A stretch of 64,000 nt of DNA from Schistocephalus solidus (GCA_017591395.1 WEDG01002810.1:124001-188000); one strand, 5' to 3'. Numbered from the stretch's first letter, positions 10,956-22,484 are shown. Notes: generated from the sequence alone by a model not told the origin. Numbers and translations: made by a program.

Positions 10956-11669
10956 CTTGTGCGCATTTCGGCGGAAGAAGGCCTTGCAGGATTCACAAGT
11001 GAGTTGGCCAAAATTATGGTTCACTGCCCGGTCCCCGCAGACCTTGCACTTTTTGGCGGCCTCATTGGAGTCCCCGGGGCTCACGTCATCGCCCCCAATG
11101 GAGGAGGGGTTTCCGGCCGAAAGGGAGGAGTGGGAACCCGCGGATGCACAGTCGCGGATCACAGTGGTCAGCACAGAGGCCGCGGCCGCTGCGGCTGCGG
11201 CAGCCGCGGAGGGTGCAGCAACGCGGTTGGTTCGGGGACTGCTTTTCAGGTTCATGAGCTTGGAGACGGGACTGCGTTTGGATTTGCGTTTGACGAGGCC
11301 CGATCCGAGGGTCTGGTGGGAGGAGTAGGCGGAGAAGGAAGAGGAGGAGGATGACGACGAGGACGAGGAGCAGGAGAGGGCAGCGGGCGGCAGGTGGTTG
11401 AAGGTAAACGGCGCTGCTGGAGGAAAACCATCACCAGGAGCCTCCCTGGGCCAGGGGACTCCGTCACCGCCGACGTAATAGGGCACTGCTGCTGTCATAC
11501 TAGCGTTGGGGTAGCCGAAACGACCGTTTACAACTTGGAAGTTTGCCTGCTGTTGATGGTGGTGCTGGGGAAGCACCCTTCTTTCCGGATCTTCATGGTG
11601 CATTGCAGGCGGAATATGCAACTCGGGGTGCACGGAAGACTGGAACCCAGAACATGCGGTGGATTGCGC
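10956..11669 (-). CDS. Nuclear receptor exon with first DBD zinc finger (NR1J/HR96-like)
   Basis: A 714-nt exon of exactly 238 codons, open throughout. The acceptor is strong (pyrimidine-rich TTTTTTTCCTCTG..., then CATAG| at 11670) with an in-frame stop just upstream; the donor is AAG|GTCAGC at 10955. The encoded N-terminal A/B region is low-complexity: His/Gln-rich (QHHHQQQ), poly-Ser (around 11335-11375) and poly-Ala (around 11180-11210). It ends in the first C4 zinc finger: CKVCGDRAVNHNFG then TCESCKAFFRRNAHK, with all four Cys. The P-box ESCKA is typical of the HR96/DAF-12/NHR-8 group (NR1J); other nuclear receptors mostly have EGCKG or EGCKA. Such proteins are ligand-regulated nuclear transcription factors. 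The second finger and ligand-binding domain must lie in later exons at lower coordinates, none found here; an upstream exon must supply the start unless an internal ATG (11603) is used. Confidence 0.88.
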
Positions 11670-11674
11670 CTATG

Positions 11675-12234
11675 AACAGATAGCAACAGAGGAAAAAAAT
11701 CAATAAATACACGTCTGCATCTCCGTCAAACAATTTGTACGCCAATGGATTTGTAGGGGAATTTAAGCTAAAGGCCAGTGACAACGTTGCAGAAACTAAA
11801 CGAAAGCTTCGAGAAGTCGTACTATATTTGAGGTTATAGTAGTATTTACCCCCCCCCCTCCGAATGAGTGACTTGAGGATAAGAATCGCACGTGGAAGAA
11901 GAAGAGCGTGTAGCCACTAACAATACTTCACATACATAGCTTTATAAATCGAAGACAAGACTAGGTGGGATGCATGAACATTATTTGAGTGTATGGACGA
12001 AAGAAACAATCGTACGTTGCGGTACTTAGCTCTTTCTCATCGCGACATATGATTAATTTTGACCGAATAGTGACATTAGGCCAATTGGATAGCCAGAAGT
12101 GTGGCACTAGAAAAGTGCTCAAATAAATAGACAGTGATCTACCGTTAAAAAATATTGGAAGAACTGAGTGCCGTTTAAAGATCGCGTTTTGGGACACACT
12201 CATCCAGTTATTTATTAGAACTATCTCTAGAGGC
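11675..12234. other. Intron or 5' flank of the nuclear receptor; nothing else seen
   Basis: Immediately upstream (minus-strand sense) of the receptor exon. It contains the acceptor pyrimidine tract and a C homopolymer near 11850. No upstream exon was identified. Confidence 0.45.
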
Positions 12235-12310
12235 CCGCACAGCGGCTAGTATAATAGGCAGAGTAATATTACTCGCAAAGACAAGGGGTAATGGAATGGC
12301 CATTCCTGGT
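12235..12310 (-). repeat. Truncated SINE fragment
   Basis: Contains the unit boundary (GCACAGCGGCTAGTATAATAGGCAG) and the reversed tail (CAAAGACAAGGGGTAATGG, AATGGCCATTCC) and stops abruptly. Confidence 0.6.
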
Positions 12311-12442
12311 GAACCCTTCTTTACATTAAGAATGTGTCCAAACTCATCGAAAAACACCTAAAGAAGCAACAAATTCATGTGGCACACATACCGACAACTG
12401 TCATATGTCTTGTCCAGTGAGGTATAAGCAGAAGTCAAGTAA

Positions 12443-12894
12443 GCGCCTGACCCTCACTGGTTTGGTTAGCATCTCACTCGATCATATTTTGTCCGCCCGC
12501 CAGCTTGCTACTGGCGATAAACGAACGTTATTTCACAGGACACATGCCACATATAATACACAGGTATCTGCTGAGGATGCAACAGGCAAGACACAGACAG
12601 CTGTTTTACGGTTGTTTCCGATCATCACTAGATCATCATCGAGATCAGAATCAAACCAGTGAGGGTCAACGTGCTGATTTAAATTCTATATCTTCCTCAC
12701 TGACATACTGATCATCCGTCAAAACTATGAAACAGCTGCCCACGTCTTACCTGTTGCACCCTTTATCAACATACCAGTGTATTATATGTGGCATGTGTCC
12801 TATGACACAACGTTAGTTTATCGTCAGGAGCAAGCTGGCGGGCGGATAAATAGGATCGAGTGAGATTCTAACAAAACTAGTGAGAGTCACGCGC
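12443..12894. repeat. Foldback (MITE-like) inverted repeat
   Basis: The segment 12443-12608 is repeated in reverse complement at 12727-12894 with scattered mismatches, around a ~118 nt spacer. Matching landmarks are ATCTCACTCGATC, CCGCCCGCCAGCTTGCT, GGACACATGCCACATATAAT and CAGCTGTTT. Inside it, TGACCCTCACTGGTTT (12448-12463) recurs as a perfect inverted copy at 12653-12668, delimiting a 221-bp unit with 16-bp terminal inverted repeats. No coding capacity; probably two head-to-head copies of a small non-autonomous element. Confidence 0.75.
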
Positions 12895-12924
12895 GTGTTG
12901 GTTTCAACCTAAACAACATCTGCT

Positions 12925-13540
12925 ACACGTCGATATGCGACCGTCTGCGAGGGCTCTAGTCTGAGCTCCAGGGCACAACGGAACATGCATGTTCCTTAAG
13001 CAGATCGGTGAGCCGCACACTATCAACATATTCCTGATTGCAACTGACAAAAAACGAGCCCATGGCTCAATGGTAGAGCGTTCGACTCAATTACCAAAGT
13101 TCGCGGGTTCGAATCCAAGGTATTCCACACTTGGTATTGGGTATGACTGGTTGATGACGGCTAATAAGCCAGAAATGGCCATTTAGGTCTCCCTTGTCTT
13201 TGTCGGTTCCACCGAAATATATATGTATATATATATATATGATAAGGTGGAACCGACAAAGACAAGGGAGACCGGAATGGCCATTTCTGGCTTATTAGCC
13301 GTCATCAAGCAGTCATATCCAATCCCAAGTGTGGCACACCTGGGATTCGAAACCACGACCTTAGGTATTTGAGTCGAACGCTCTTACCATTGAGCCACGG
13401 GCTCGTTGTTTTGTCGGTTGTGAGCTGGAATATGATGATAGTGTGGGGCTCAACGATCTGCTTAAGGGACATGTATGTTCCGTTGTGCCCTGGAGCTCAG
13501 ACTAGAGCCCTCGCAAGCGGTCGCATAGCAACGTGTAGCA
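12925..13540. repeat. Tail-to-tail pair of SINEs around a TA tract
   Basis: A complete plus-strand unit (about 12925-13212) ends in GTCGGTTCCACC. A short TA/TG tract (13217-13241) follows, then a complete minus-strand unit (about 13245-13540) starting GGTGGAACCGACAAAG. Each has a tRNA-like head (GGCTCAATGGTAGAGCG near 13063; reversed near 13395) and the conserved tail core. The arms are highly similar and give a large potential hairpin. Confidence 0.82.
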
Positions 13541-13554
13541 TATGATTAAATGGA

Positions 13555-14895
13555 ACCGTGGTCGTAGTCCGACGATGTCCACCGTATGCTCCATGGAAGA
13601 GTGGAGCAAGGACGGTGACTTGCGCATGAATTAGTTTTAAGTGATATTAGCCTTGCGCTGCAGTTACCGCACTCTCTCCTCCTCCCCCACCTGGGCCCGG
13701 TGTCGAGACAGAGTCAAGAAGACCAGAGGCGGGAGAGGATGCAGGTGGCTGGCACGGCCGGGTCCCCTTAGTCCTAGCCGCCCCTAGGCCTGCCACCACA
13801 CCTCCCATGTTCGGCATTTGTTAGCGGAGCGCAACCCGAATAACGCATGCCATGCCCTGATGTGGCCCCCGTGTTGGTTCAACGCATCTACCACGTGGCC
13901 GGTTAAGCGGGCAAACGCACATACGACAGTTTGACCGTCGTAGTCCGACGATGTCCAACGTATGCTCCATGGGAAAGTGGAGCAGGGACGGTGACTTGCG
14001 CGGGATTTAGTTTAAAGTGATAGTAGACTTGCGCTGCATCTACCGCACTCTATCCTCCTCCCCCACCTGAGCCCGGTGTCAAGACAGAGTCAAGAAGACC
14101 GGAGGCGGGAGAGGACGCAGGTGGCTGACGCGGCTGGGTCGCCTATGCCCTAGCCGCCCCTAGGCATGCCACCACACCTCCCATGTTCGGCATTTGTTTG
14201 CGGAGCGCAACCAGAATAATGCATGCCGTGCCCTGATGTGGCCCCCGTGTTGGTTTAACGCATCTACCACGTGGCCCGTTTAGGGGGCAAAGGGTTACAC
14301 ACACGCACACACACACGCTAGTTCTAACATCGATTTCGACAAGGTCAACAGTACGCTGCATAGCAGAGTGGTGCAGGTACGGTGACTTGCGCGTAATTTA
14401 GTTTAAAGTAATAGTGGACTTGCGATGTATCTACCACACACTCTTCTCCTCCCCCACCAATGCCCAAGGTCAAGACAGAGTCAAAAAGGCCGGAGGTGGG
14501 AGAAAGCACAGGTGGCTGGGGCGGCCGGAGCCTCTAGGCCCTAGCCGTCATTAGGCGTGCCATCACACTATGTTCGGCATTTGTTATGGGAGCACGACCC
14601 GAATAACGCCTCTAGCCCTGATGTGGCCCTCGTGTTGGTCCAACGCATAAACAGCGGGGACCGTTTAGGGAGCACGACAGTTTGACCGTCGTAGTCCGAC
14701 GATGTCCACTGGATGCTGCACGGAATGGTGATGCAGGGACGGTGACATGCGCGCGATAGTAGGCTTGCGCTACATCGACCACACTCTCTCCCCCGCCTGA
14801 GCCCAGTGTCATTAAAGATTCAAGAAAACCGGATATGGGAGAGGGCGCATGTGGCTGGCGTGGCCGGAGCCGCCCATAGGCGTGCAACCACCCCT
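13555..14895 (+). repeat. Tandem ~380 bp repeat (R380), 3.5 units
   Basis: Units begin near 13557, 13938, 14320 and 14687, each with a GTCGTAGTCCGACGATGTCC-like start (diverged to ATCGATTTCGACAAGGTC in the third). Shared landmarks include GGACGGTGACTTGCGCG, a C/T-rich block (CTCTCTCCTCCTCCCCCACC), CAAGAAGACCGGAGG and GCCCTGATGTGGCC. Open frames across it recur because the repeat recurs and show no protein motif. A (CA)n tract interrupts the third unit (14293-14318). Confidence 0.8.
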
Positions 14896-15500
14896 GCCTC
14901 GGATCCCACGGAGTGGGAGTGCCATAAAGGTCACATTAAGAGGGAGCCATTTTAGCCAGTCAGCCAATCCACACAAAACCTACACTAGACTGACCCCATA
15001 GTCCGAGTTATCCCGTCAGTTGGCAACCTTCCAAGCTACGGCTTTTAGCGCACCGTTAAAGTTTTAAGCACGTCAGATCGTTTATAGTGAGGAAAATGTG
15101 CTGAGCCGTCGACTTCCCTGTCTCCCCCACCCCACAATCAGACCACCGTCCGAACCGGTCAGTTGTCTGCCGCGGAAGTGGGTGCAGCTGCTGGTGACCT
15201 CGTCTACGTGTACTACGTACACGACCTGGCCCCCAGACACAGCACCAGGATTTCACGCAGCAGGGGGTTAAACATCTCACATGTGTGAGAAAGCCAAACG
15301 TCACGCTAAGAAGGAGCCATCGCAGCCTGACTCTCAGACCACCAGTCAGCCGATCCACGCAATACACATTGGACTGACTGCGAGATCTCAGTATAATTGT
15401 CCGTTGACAACCTTCTAACCCATGACGTTTATCGCCCGTGATATTCTTAAGCTCAGACCACACATGCAACAGAGGAGTCACATGGAGAATGAGTCAAAGA
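14896..15500 (+). repeat. Module R-B between R380 and a LINE 3' end
   Basis: Begins at CGGATCCCACGGAGTGGGAG and contains GTCCGAGTTATCCCGTCAGT, a block ending GACCTCGTCTACGTGTACTA, and a half-repeat of the GCAGCCTGACTCTCAGACC segment. The same module occurs at 16605-17180 and 62640-63230, each time beside the C2H2 end of a LINE. It is probably LINE 3' untranslated sequence or a satellite derived from it. Confidence 0.7.
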
Positions 15501-15559
15501 TCAAACTTGCCTCTTAATCAGCTAGGTAGATTGAGAGCCTGTGGTGTTGCGTGTGATAC

Positions 15560-16605
15560 TGTGAGGTACAGAGGCTGATGAATAGAGATGTAGTGTTGTG
15601 GTATAGCCAGCGGTGTTCTTCGGTAGGATTTAATGAAGTCGCATGTGACCTAATGGGCCTATTCGGTATGTGAATGTGCATGGACAGTGTGAACAGTTGC
15701 GTCGGGTGCATATTGGTTATCCTGGCACTGGTTCGCTGGTCTCTGTGCGATTGATTCGCAAGTGACCGACCAGGCTGACGCGTGATGTGAACGTACTGTG
15801 AAAATGAGGACAAGATAGGTCGGGAGGTGCTGAGTCTGGGGAGGATCTGCTGCTGGTACTGGTATTCGAGCTCATGGGAGGAATATGAGAAGTGTTGATG
15901 GGTGCGAAAGATGTGCTGGCATCGCGGTGGATTCCGATTTAGTGGATGCGCATGTGACCGAGCAGGCCCATGCGATGAGTGAATGTGCGTGGGCAGTGAG
16001 GGAATTGTAGGCGGCGCTCTCTGTCATGTGTTGGTGCTTCAGGCACTAGTTCGCCAGTCTCTATGCGATGGATTCGCAAGTGACCGAACAGGCCGATGAG
16101 TGAGGTGAGTGTGCTATCGCAATGACGACAGCTTAGTACCGAGACCCCATCGCTGGTATTGCTGGCGGTGGTGGTGGTGGAGGTAGCAAGTGTCAGGTAT
16201 TCGGAGGTGGCTACTAAGGTGGTGGGAGTGGGGCAAGTAGTGTTCGTCGCCCTCATCGGCGCAGGGAGTGGAGGAGGGAGGATCGTGTCAGTGATCGTGG
16301 GCGACGTGACATCGATGAAGTTATTATCAGTGGTTGGGGTGGTTTTCGTCATCGTGGGGTCTGAGGTAGGTGTGGTAGAGCTTGATGTTGTGGTTTTGTT
16401 GTTGCATTGAGTTCGAAGATATCCAACCAGGTTGATTCGCGCGCGGAATGTGCGTTGAAAGCGTGGGCACGTTGGGAGGGCTTGGGCATCGGCGGTGTTG
16501 ATCCGCGGTGCTTGTGAGCCGCCCGTTTGGCATTAGCAGCGGCGATCAGGTTGGCCTCATAGGTTGCTGCACCAGTCCGCACGGATCTTCTCCATGCCGG
16601 AGCCG
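15560..16605 (-). mobile_element. 3' fragment of a C2H2-tailed LINE (pseudogene)
   Basis: Minus-strand reading starts at a sharp junction with R-B (about 16605) with APAWRRSVRTGAATYEANLI, the segment after the RT domain in the full-length relative at 55-59 kb. After a Thr-rich linker come C2H2-like fingers: CRHCDSTLTSLIGLFGHLRI and the pair LQFPHCPRTFTHRMGLLGHM. A stop follows MRIH (near 15940), but finger-like sequence continues to about 15560 (HFHSTFTSRVSLVGHL). The first finger keeps CxxC but the second has lost its first Cys (FPHC). Endonuclease and RT are absent: a 5'-truncated dead copy. Confidence 0.82.
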
Positions 16606-17720
16606 CCCCTGGGCGTAGTACCACACCCGGCTCGGATCCCACGGAGTGGGAGTGCCATAAAGGCCACATTAAGATGGAGCCATGGCAGCCTGACTCTCAG
16701 TCCGCCAGTCAGCCACTCCACACAAAACACACATTGGGTTGACCATGCGGTCCGAGTTATCCCGTCAGTAAGCAACCTTCCAAGCCATGGCTTCAAGCGC
16801 ACCGTGAGAGTTTCAAGTGCATCAGCTTGTTTATAGTGAGGAAACTGCGCTGAGCTGTCAACTTCACTCACTCCACCACCTCCACAATCAGACCACCGTC
16901 CGAGCCGTACACTTGTCTGATGCGGAAGTAGGTGCAGCTGCTGGTGACCTCGTCTACGTGTACTACGTACACGACCTGCCCCCGAAGACAGTACCAGGAC
17001 TTCACACAATAGGGGGTTGAACGGCTCACATCTCACATGTGTGCGATCGCCATACATCACGTTGAGAAGGAGCCATCGTAGCCTGACTCTCAGACCACCA
17101 GTCAGCCACTCCACACAACACACATTGGACTGAATGCGAGGTCTGAGTGCAATTGGCAGTTGGAAACCTTCCAACCCACGGCGCTTATCATTACGGCACT
17201 CCATCCTCCTTCCTTATCTGAGCCCGGGGCCATTACCGAATCAAGAAGACCGGAGGAGGGAGAGAGCGCAGGTGGCTGGCGCGGTTGGAGCCGCCCCTGG
17301 CCGTACCACCACGCCTGGCTCAGATCCCACGGATTGGGTGTGCCATAAAGGCCACATTCAGAAGGTGCCGTTGCAGCCTGACTCTTAGTCGGCCAGTCAG
17401 CCACTAAACACAAAACACACACACACGACAGTTCGAACGTCGTATTCCGACGAAGTCCACCGATGTCTTTCTTCCTTCCATCTTGCCCCGGTGTCATGAT
17501 GGATTCATGAGGACCGGAGATGCGAGAGGGCGCTTTTGGCTGTAGCGGCCGGAACACCTAGGCCCTAGCCGCCCCTAGGCATGCCATCACATCCCCCATG
17601 TTCGGAATTTGTTATGAGAGCGCAACCTGAATAACGCCTGCCGTACCCTGATGTGGTCCCGTGTTGGTTCAAAGCATCTACCATGTGGCCCGTTAAGGGG
17701 GCACACACCCACACCTATGG
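16605..17720 (+). repeat. R-B modules followed by R380-type sequence
   Basis: R-B from 16605 (GGAGCCGCCCCTGGGCGTAG) to about 17040, a second partial R-B to about 17180, then mosaic R380 pieces to 17720, including AATAACGCCTGCCGTACCCTG. The 215-codon open frame on the minus strand (16557-17204) consists entirely of this repeat, has an internal duplication (CVEWLTGGLRVRL twice) and is not taken as a gene. Confidence 0.75.
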
Positions 17721-17724
17721 CTCA

Positions 17725-20245
17725 ATTTATGACGAGAAGTAAATAGCATTTTATACGATCTACTAGAATTAAGTAGCCTCATAAAAAACAGTTAAAATAA
17801 TGTATAACTCATGCACGAAGAAAGGCGTTTCCTTGAAGGTCAATATTTGGAATTTGAGTATTTCATATTGAAAAAATCCGACTTCCAGACTGTTCTAGAC
17901 CTCCGTTTGTATGTATATAAGCGTAGACCCAACGTAGCCGACTGTTTTCTGCTGTTTAAAGTTTCATATATACACGAATGTTTATAAAAAAAGAGTGTCT
18001 TTTCACTGCGACCCCAATTTCTTGCACAAATCACTCCTTTAGCTGTTGGCGAATCTCCAAAGTGTGTAGAAACATAGGTTTGTGTTCGTAACACATACCA
18101 GTGCACGAAATTTCCAGAAAAAAATTCTAATTATTTTCTTATAAGGTCGCCTTTCTGCAAATTGACTGAGAGAACTGAAGTCTCTGACAATCGTATAAAC
18201 CAAGGAGCGAACAAAAGCCAAGCTAATGATTAATGAAGGTTGAAAGATGGAGAGAGGTTCTTTTATTCTGCGCTAGTGCCGGTCTCCAAGCGACGTCCAG
18301 CACCTCGGGGTGAAAGAGGCCTCTTGTAACCAAAACTAACTCAGAAGGAACAAAGGACGCTAAACAAAAATAGTATTTCATGGCAAAGCCTTCCCTTTAA
18401 TGTTTCGCTGAATTTTCTCCGATGCGAAACGGACTGATTAATTCGAATACACGCTGGAACAAGAATTTTATCCACCCGAAGTTTTATATTCACTCTCGAC
18501 CACATGCTCCGAGAGAGAGAATCCGATAACTCAACTGGGTGAACCTCTAAACCATAATTGTATGAAACTCTATTTGATAGTGTAGGGCCATATGGAAAAC
18601 TAACGATCGGAAACCTCGGAGACCTCTACACGAATAAAACTGAATCGCATAGAAAAAGATAAAGGAGTACTAATTGGGACAGTTCTCTTGCCATAAAAGG
18701 ACGCCCAAGCAGGCACTGAGGAAACTGAAGAAAATAACAGGGGCCCGGTTCAAAAAAAAAGATGGGACGTATTGCCTTTCCTCCAGCTTACAAGGCCAGA
18801 CGCATTCTCCTCTTAAAAACTCAAACTTAGTGCTCATTGGCTGGCACCTCCAGAATACTTCACTTAGTGTTGCGACGGAAGTCTATGAGTAATTTTTTTA
18901 GTTTATTTGCGGTGACTTTGGGGCGTATGAAGTCTGAGTTACAATTTTCTTGAAATTAACAAAATATTTCCCTCTGAAATATTGTTGGTGCGAGCCCGGC
19001 TGAAAATTCTAATTATAGTATCAACAGACAATTATATTATCAACAGATAATAAAATAGTTCTGAGAACGTACGAAAATGCAAGTACGATTTCCCATAGAA
19101 CAGAAGTAAATAAAAACTTTCGAAACCAAAACGTCATGTTTACAATCTCTAACTCGGAGAAAAACAACTTTTTGCATAAGGAATGAGTGAAAATCAAGGA
19201 AAAAATCGCACAATCCTAACGCAGTAAATTCCTTTGGATGCGACCTTCATAAATGACTAAGCGGATAGCCAATGGATGGCTATTATTACGCAGTGTATCA
19301 CTTGATCTTATAATGAGCCTTATGGCATAATTTAAGTGAGTTGTTTTTTAGGTAAACGGAGTAACTTAAAGTTTTATATTATAACGCTTACTGTGCAGAC
19401 ATTGGACAGGTAAGTCTCCGTGATCTTTACGCCAAACGATCGGCAGACAAGAACCTTTACCGCAGTTAGAAGTGGCGTTCATGATTGTGACCGAATTGGA
19501 GAACAGAGGCCCTTGAGATCAAGAATCTCACAATGTACGTGACTCGTGCTCTGGCGGTTAGGGATTTCACATGTTTTTCGACCAACGTTCAACTCGTAGA
19601 TCTTCCTCACCCGAAATTGGCTTACAGTTGGTTGATAATAGTAAGATAAAGCTATCTGCGAGGGTACAGTTTCCCCTATTAGAGTCGTAAATAGCGGTCA
19701 GTCGACGGGGACTGGGGCAAAATGCCAGGTATTTTTCAAATTTATTTCCTTGCCGGTATGATCGCAGCCTTGACAACAAGCCCCATGAAAGCAATCTCAG
19801 TTAAAATTGTCACGTTACAAAATCCAAGCGAGTCGTTTGAGTTGTGTCCTCTATCTCGCACAACACTGTACAATGATTTCGCTTAAGTTCATGCTGACAA
19901 AAATTTAGGTTGAGGAGGCACAACTTTTTCAAAAGCTGTTGTGGATTTACGGGTGGCGCGTTTAACAGTCCTAAAAGACGAACAGGAGTGTGTGCCAATA
20001 TGGTCCAAAAGAAGCGTAATTCTGTGGCGACCTGAAAGTTTCCAATTTCATCGTTGTATAAATGCAGCCGAAACACTAACTGCGCCTAAAATTTGACACT
20101 TAAAGAAATAGAAGGCCTCAACTTAGAGCAGAAGACTGTAGAGCATCAGGGAAAAAAAGAAAGAACATTCGATCGAGCCTGGATGACATGGAGTTTGAAA
20201 CCGGACTCAAGAAATTGAGCTTAAGTCAGTTCAACACAACACAAA
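17725..20245. other. No recognisable gene
   Basis: AT-rich, with only short frames and no motif or repeat core identified. Probably intergenic or intronic. Confidence 0.45.
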
Positions 20246-20249
20246 ATTA

Positions 20250-20645
20250 ACAATCATAATGCAACTGCCTGCGAGGGTTTTAGAATGAGACTAAAGGTAC
20301 AACCAAACTCACATGCTCTTTAAACCGATCTTAAAACGCACTTCTAACATAGTTAATAGTCCTGAGCGCAACCGAAAGGATAACAGGTCCGTGGCTGAAA
20401 AGTAGAGTTTTGACTTCATAACGCTCGATAAAAAGAGAATGAGAACTCGAAGCTCAGATACGGCAAACCTGTGTTTGGATATGGCTGGCTGGTGAGAGCT
20501 AATTAGTCAGAAATGAATGTTCCAGTCTCCCTCCTCTTTGTCAGCAAATGTCTGAATATATTTTGAGTCACTGTTCGACTGCCTGTGAAGGCTCTAGACC
20601 ACGAGTTGCACTGGGAGGATAAAATCCCGTAACTCGTTCGATAAA
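20250..20645 (+). repeat. Decayed SINE unit and start of a second
   Basis: Upstream module (CTGCCTGCGAGGGTTTTAGA), weak tRNA-like head near 20388 (GGTCCGTGGCTGAAAAG), then tail ATATGGCTGGCTGGTGAGAG and CAGTCTCCCTCCTCTTTGTC. At about 20575 a second upstream module begins (CTGCCTGTGAAGGCTCTAGA). Strongly diverged. Confidence 0.6.
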
Positions 20646-20649
20646 GCAG

Positions 20650-21735
20650 TATTTTACACAGACATAAAAAATTAGATGCCTGGACTCACCAGGACGTTAT
20701 TCACCTGCCAAGCACGGGGTATTTCAATCCTCAAACCATAGATTATACAGTCCAGCTAATTCATGCAAAATGTTTGATGTTCTATAAAGTTAAGGGGAAA
20801 ATAGTATAGCTTGTTTTACAGGAAACAAGTAAAGACTGCAGAGAAATGGTGTTTTCGAGAAGAAAACAATGATCTCGAAGTGGTATCTAAACTGCACTCG
20901 GTGGTCCAGTTAAGTGCGCCTTTCGAAAAAATGCTCATATGCCGAGGGTGCATCTAATATTAGTGAACGCATTCCAAAACCTCCCTGTTAATACCCCTTG
21001 TCTGACTCCTGGCGACGGAATAAAGGTGTACAGCACGAAAATACAGGTTAACCAACATGTATAATCAATAAAAAATGATGGAACATGGCGGTAGGAATAG
21101 AAACCCTCACACTTACTCCAGAGCATAGCATTCAGTACTAGGGAGATTAGGATTAGTGCTAAGCTGAGGGTAAGGACACGAGAATATTTACGATTGCTGG
21201 AATTTAGCATAAGGCCACCTGTTTCCTCAATCTGTTTACGGGCCTACTACGCACATAGAAAGCACTAGTCTTAGAATTTAGGCATGGCTTCGTGTAAATT
21301 TTTATCGTACGGGAAGTGATTCCAGAGCACTGATGCAAGCTGTGCCAAAGCCCCATCCTATCGACAGGGAGAGAAAAAGAGTAGAAATTAGTATGAGGAA
21401 GAGAGTCTACCAAACGTAGATTTTTAGCAGACATATTCCCCTGATGATACCCTGCCTTATGATCCTGCGGCTTCTTGTGTCATTGACAGAAAGGACAGAC
21501 GCCCAAAGCAGGTGGAGCATTTGATGGGGAGGGGAGAGAATTAGCTGACCACCTCCAATGAGGGCTCATAACTGCGTGTTGTCTCTTGGAACGTTCCAAA
21601 CTGGCGAACTAACTCAGTCTAATGGCCAGACTGCAGTCATTCCCACTTCATGTGACCTCCATAAAGTTCTCAGTTACGGTAGGAATAAAACCATCCTCCT
21701 CCTCCTCCTCCTCTGCCACGTGGGTCGTGCGGTGC
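20650..21735. other. No clear gene; short degenerate TTAGG-like tract
   Basis: A hydrophobic minus-strand frame (20935-21210) has a possible membrane segment (LTLSLALILISLVLNAML), but that stretch coincides with degenerate ATTAGGATTAG-like DNA at 21133-21180, so coding is doubtful. Nothing else recognised. Confidence 0.4.
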
Positions 21736-21739
21736 TTAG

Positions 21740-22480
21740 TACCATATAGTGTTTGGGAGGTTATATGGGCTATTTTGTCGATAACTGTACCTAGTTTCAG
21801 TCATCTTGACGTTGTGAGGATAACGATCGAGGTAGATGGCGCGCATCTTCATCGGACAGTGGTAGACTTCATCGCTCAAGAGGACCACTCTATCGAACAT
21901 TCGTTTCTGTATGTGCCCCTCACAACAGTACTTCCTAAATGAGCCACGCGGTAGATGAACTGGGCCAACAAGGGAACTAGCTAAAGGCTCGATAGGCTTT
22001 ATTAGGGATGCGGGTTTTGACCTCGGCAGTCCCCTGCACTCTCTCCCGCCATCGACCATCTTAACTTGGTAGTGTAACGAGGCGCTGTTGGGAGAGAAGA
22101 GAGTGTGGTAGACGCAGCACATGTCTGCTGTCACTAAACAAAATCACGCGCACTTCACCGTTACTGCACCACTATTGGAGCACTTGGCGGACCTCGTCAG
22201 ACTACGACGGTCGAATTGTCGCCCTACAATGGACCACACGGTAGATGGGCTGGGCCAAAACGAAGGGCAACCATGCGCATGGAAGGCGATATTGGGAATG
22301 CCCACGCATAGCATATGTCATAAAGAGTCGAACGGGGTGGCATTCGTAGGCTCATACCACGTCAGCCACCTGTGTCCTCTCCTGTCTCTGCTCTTCATGA
22401 CTTCGACCTGACACTGGACACAGGTGGGGTACGAGAGAGTGTAGTAGATGCAATGCAAGTCACCATCCTGGCCCTCGCCA
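21740..22480 (-). repeat. R380 repeat, two diverged units, minus strand
   Basis: On the minus strand two units show GGATGGTGACTTGCATTGCA, CTACACTCTCTC, GTCGTAGTCTGACGAGGTCC, GCATCTACCACACTCTCTTC and GGCCCAGCCCATCTACC in R380 order. Short frames here are repeat artefacts. No zinc-finger LINE end adjoins it. Confidence 0.7.
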
Positions 22481-22484
22481 CGAA

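Noticed and set aside
16159..16410. Val-rich plus-strand frame
   Set aside because: Antisense shadow of the Thr-rich linker in the zinc-finger LINE fragment.
16557..17204. 215-codon minus-strand frame that could be a gene
   Set aside because: It consists of R-B repeat units, with an internal duplication of the same words; related frames appear wherever the repeat does. No domain.
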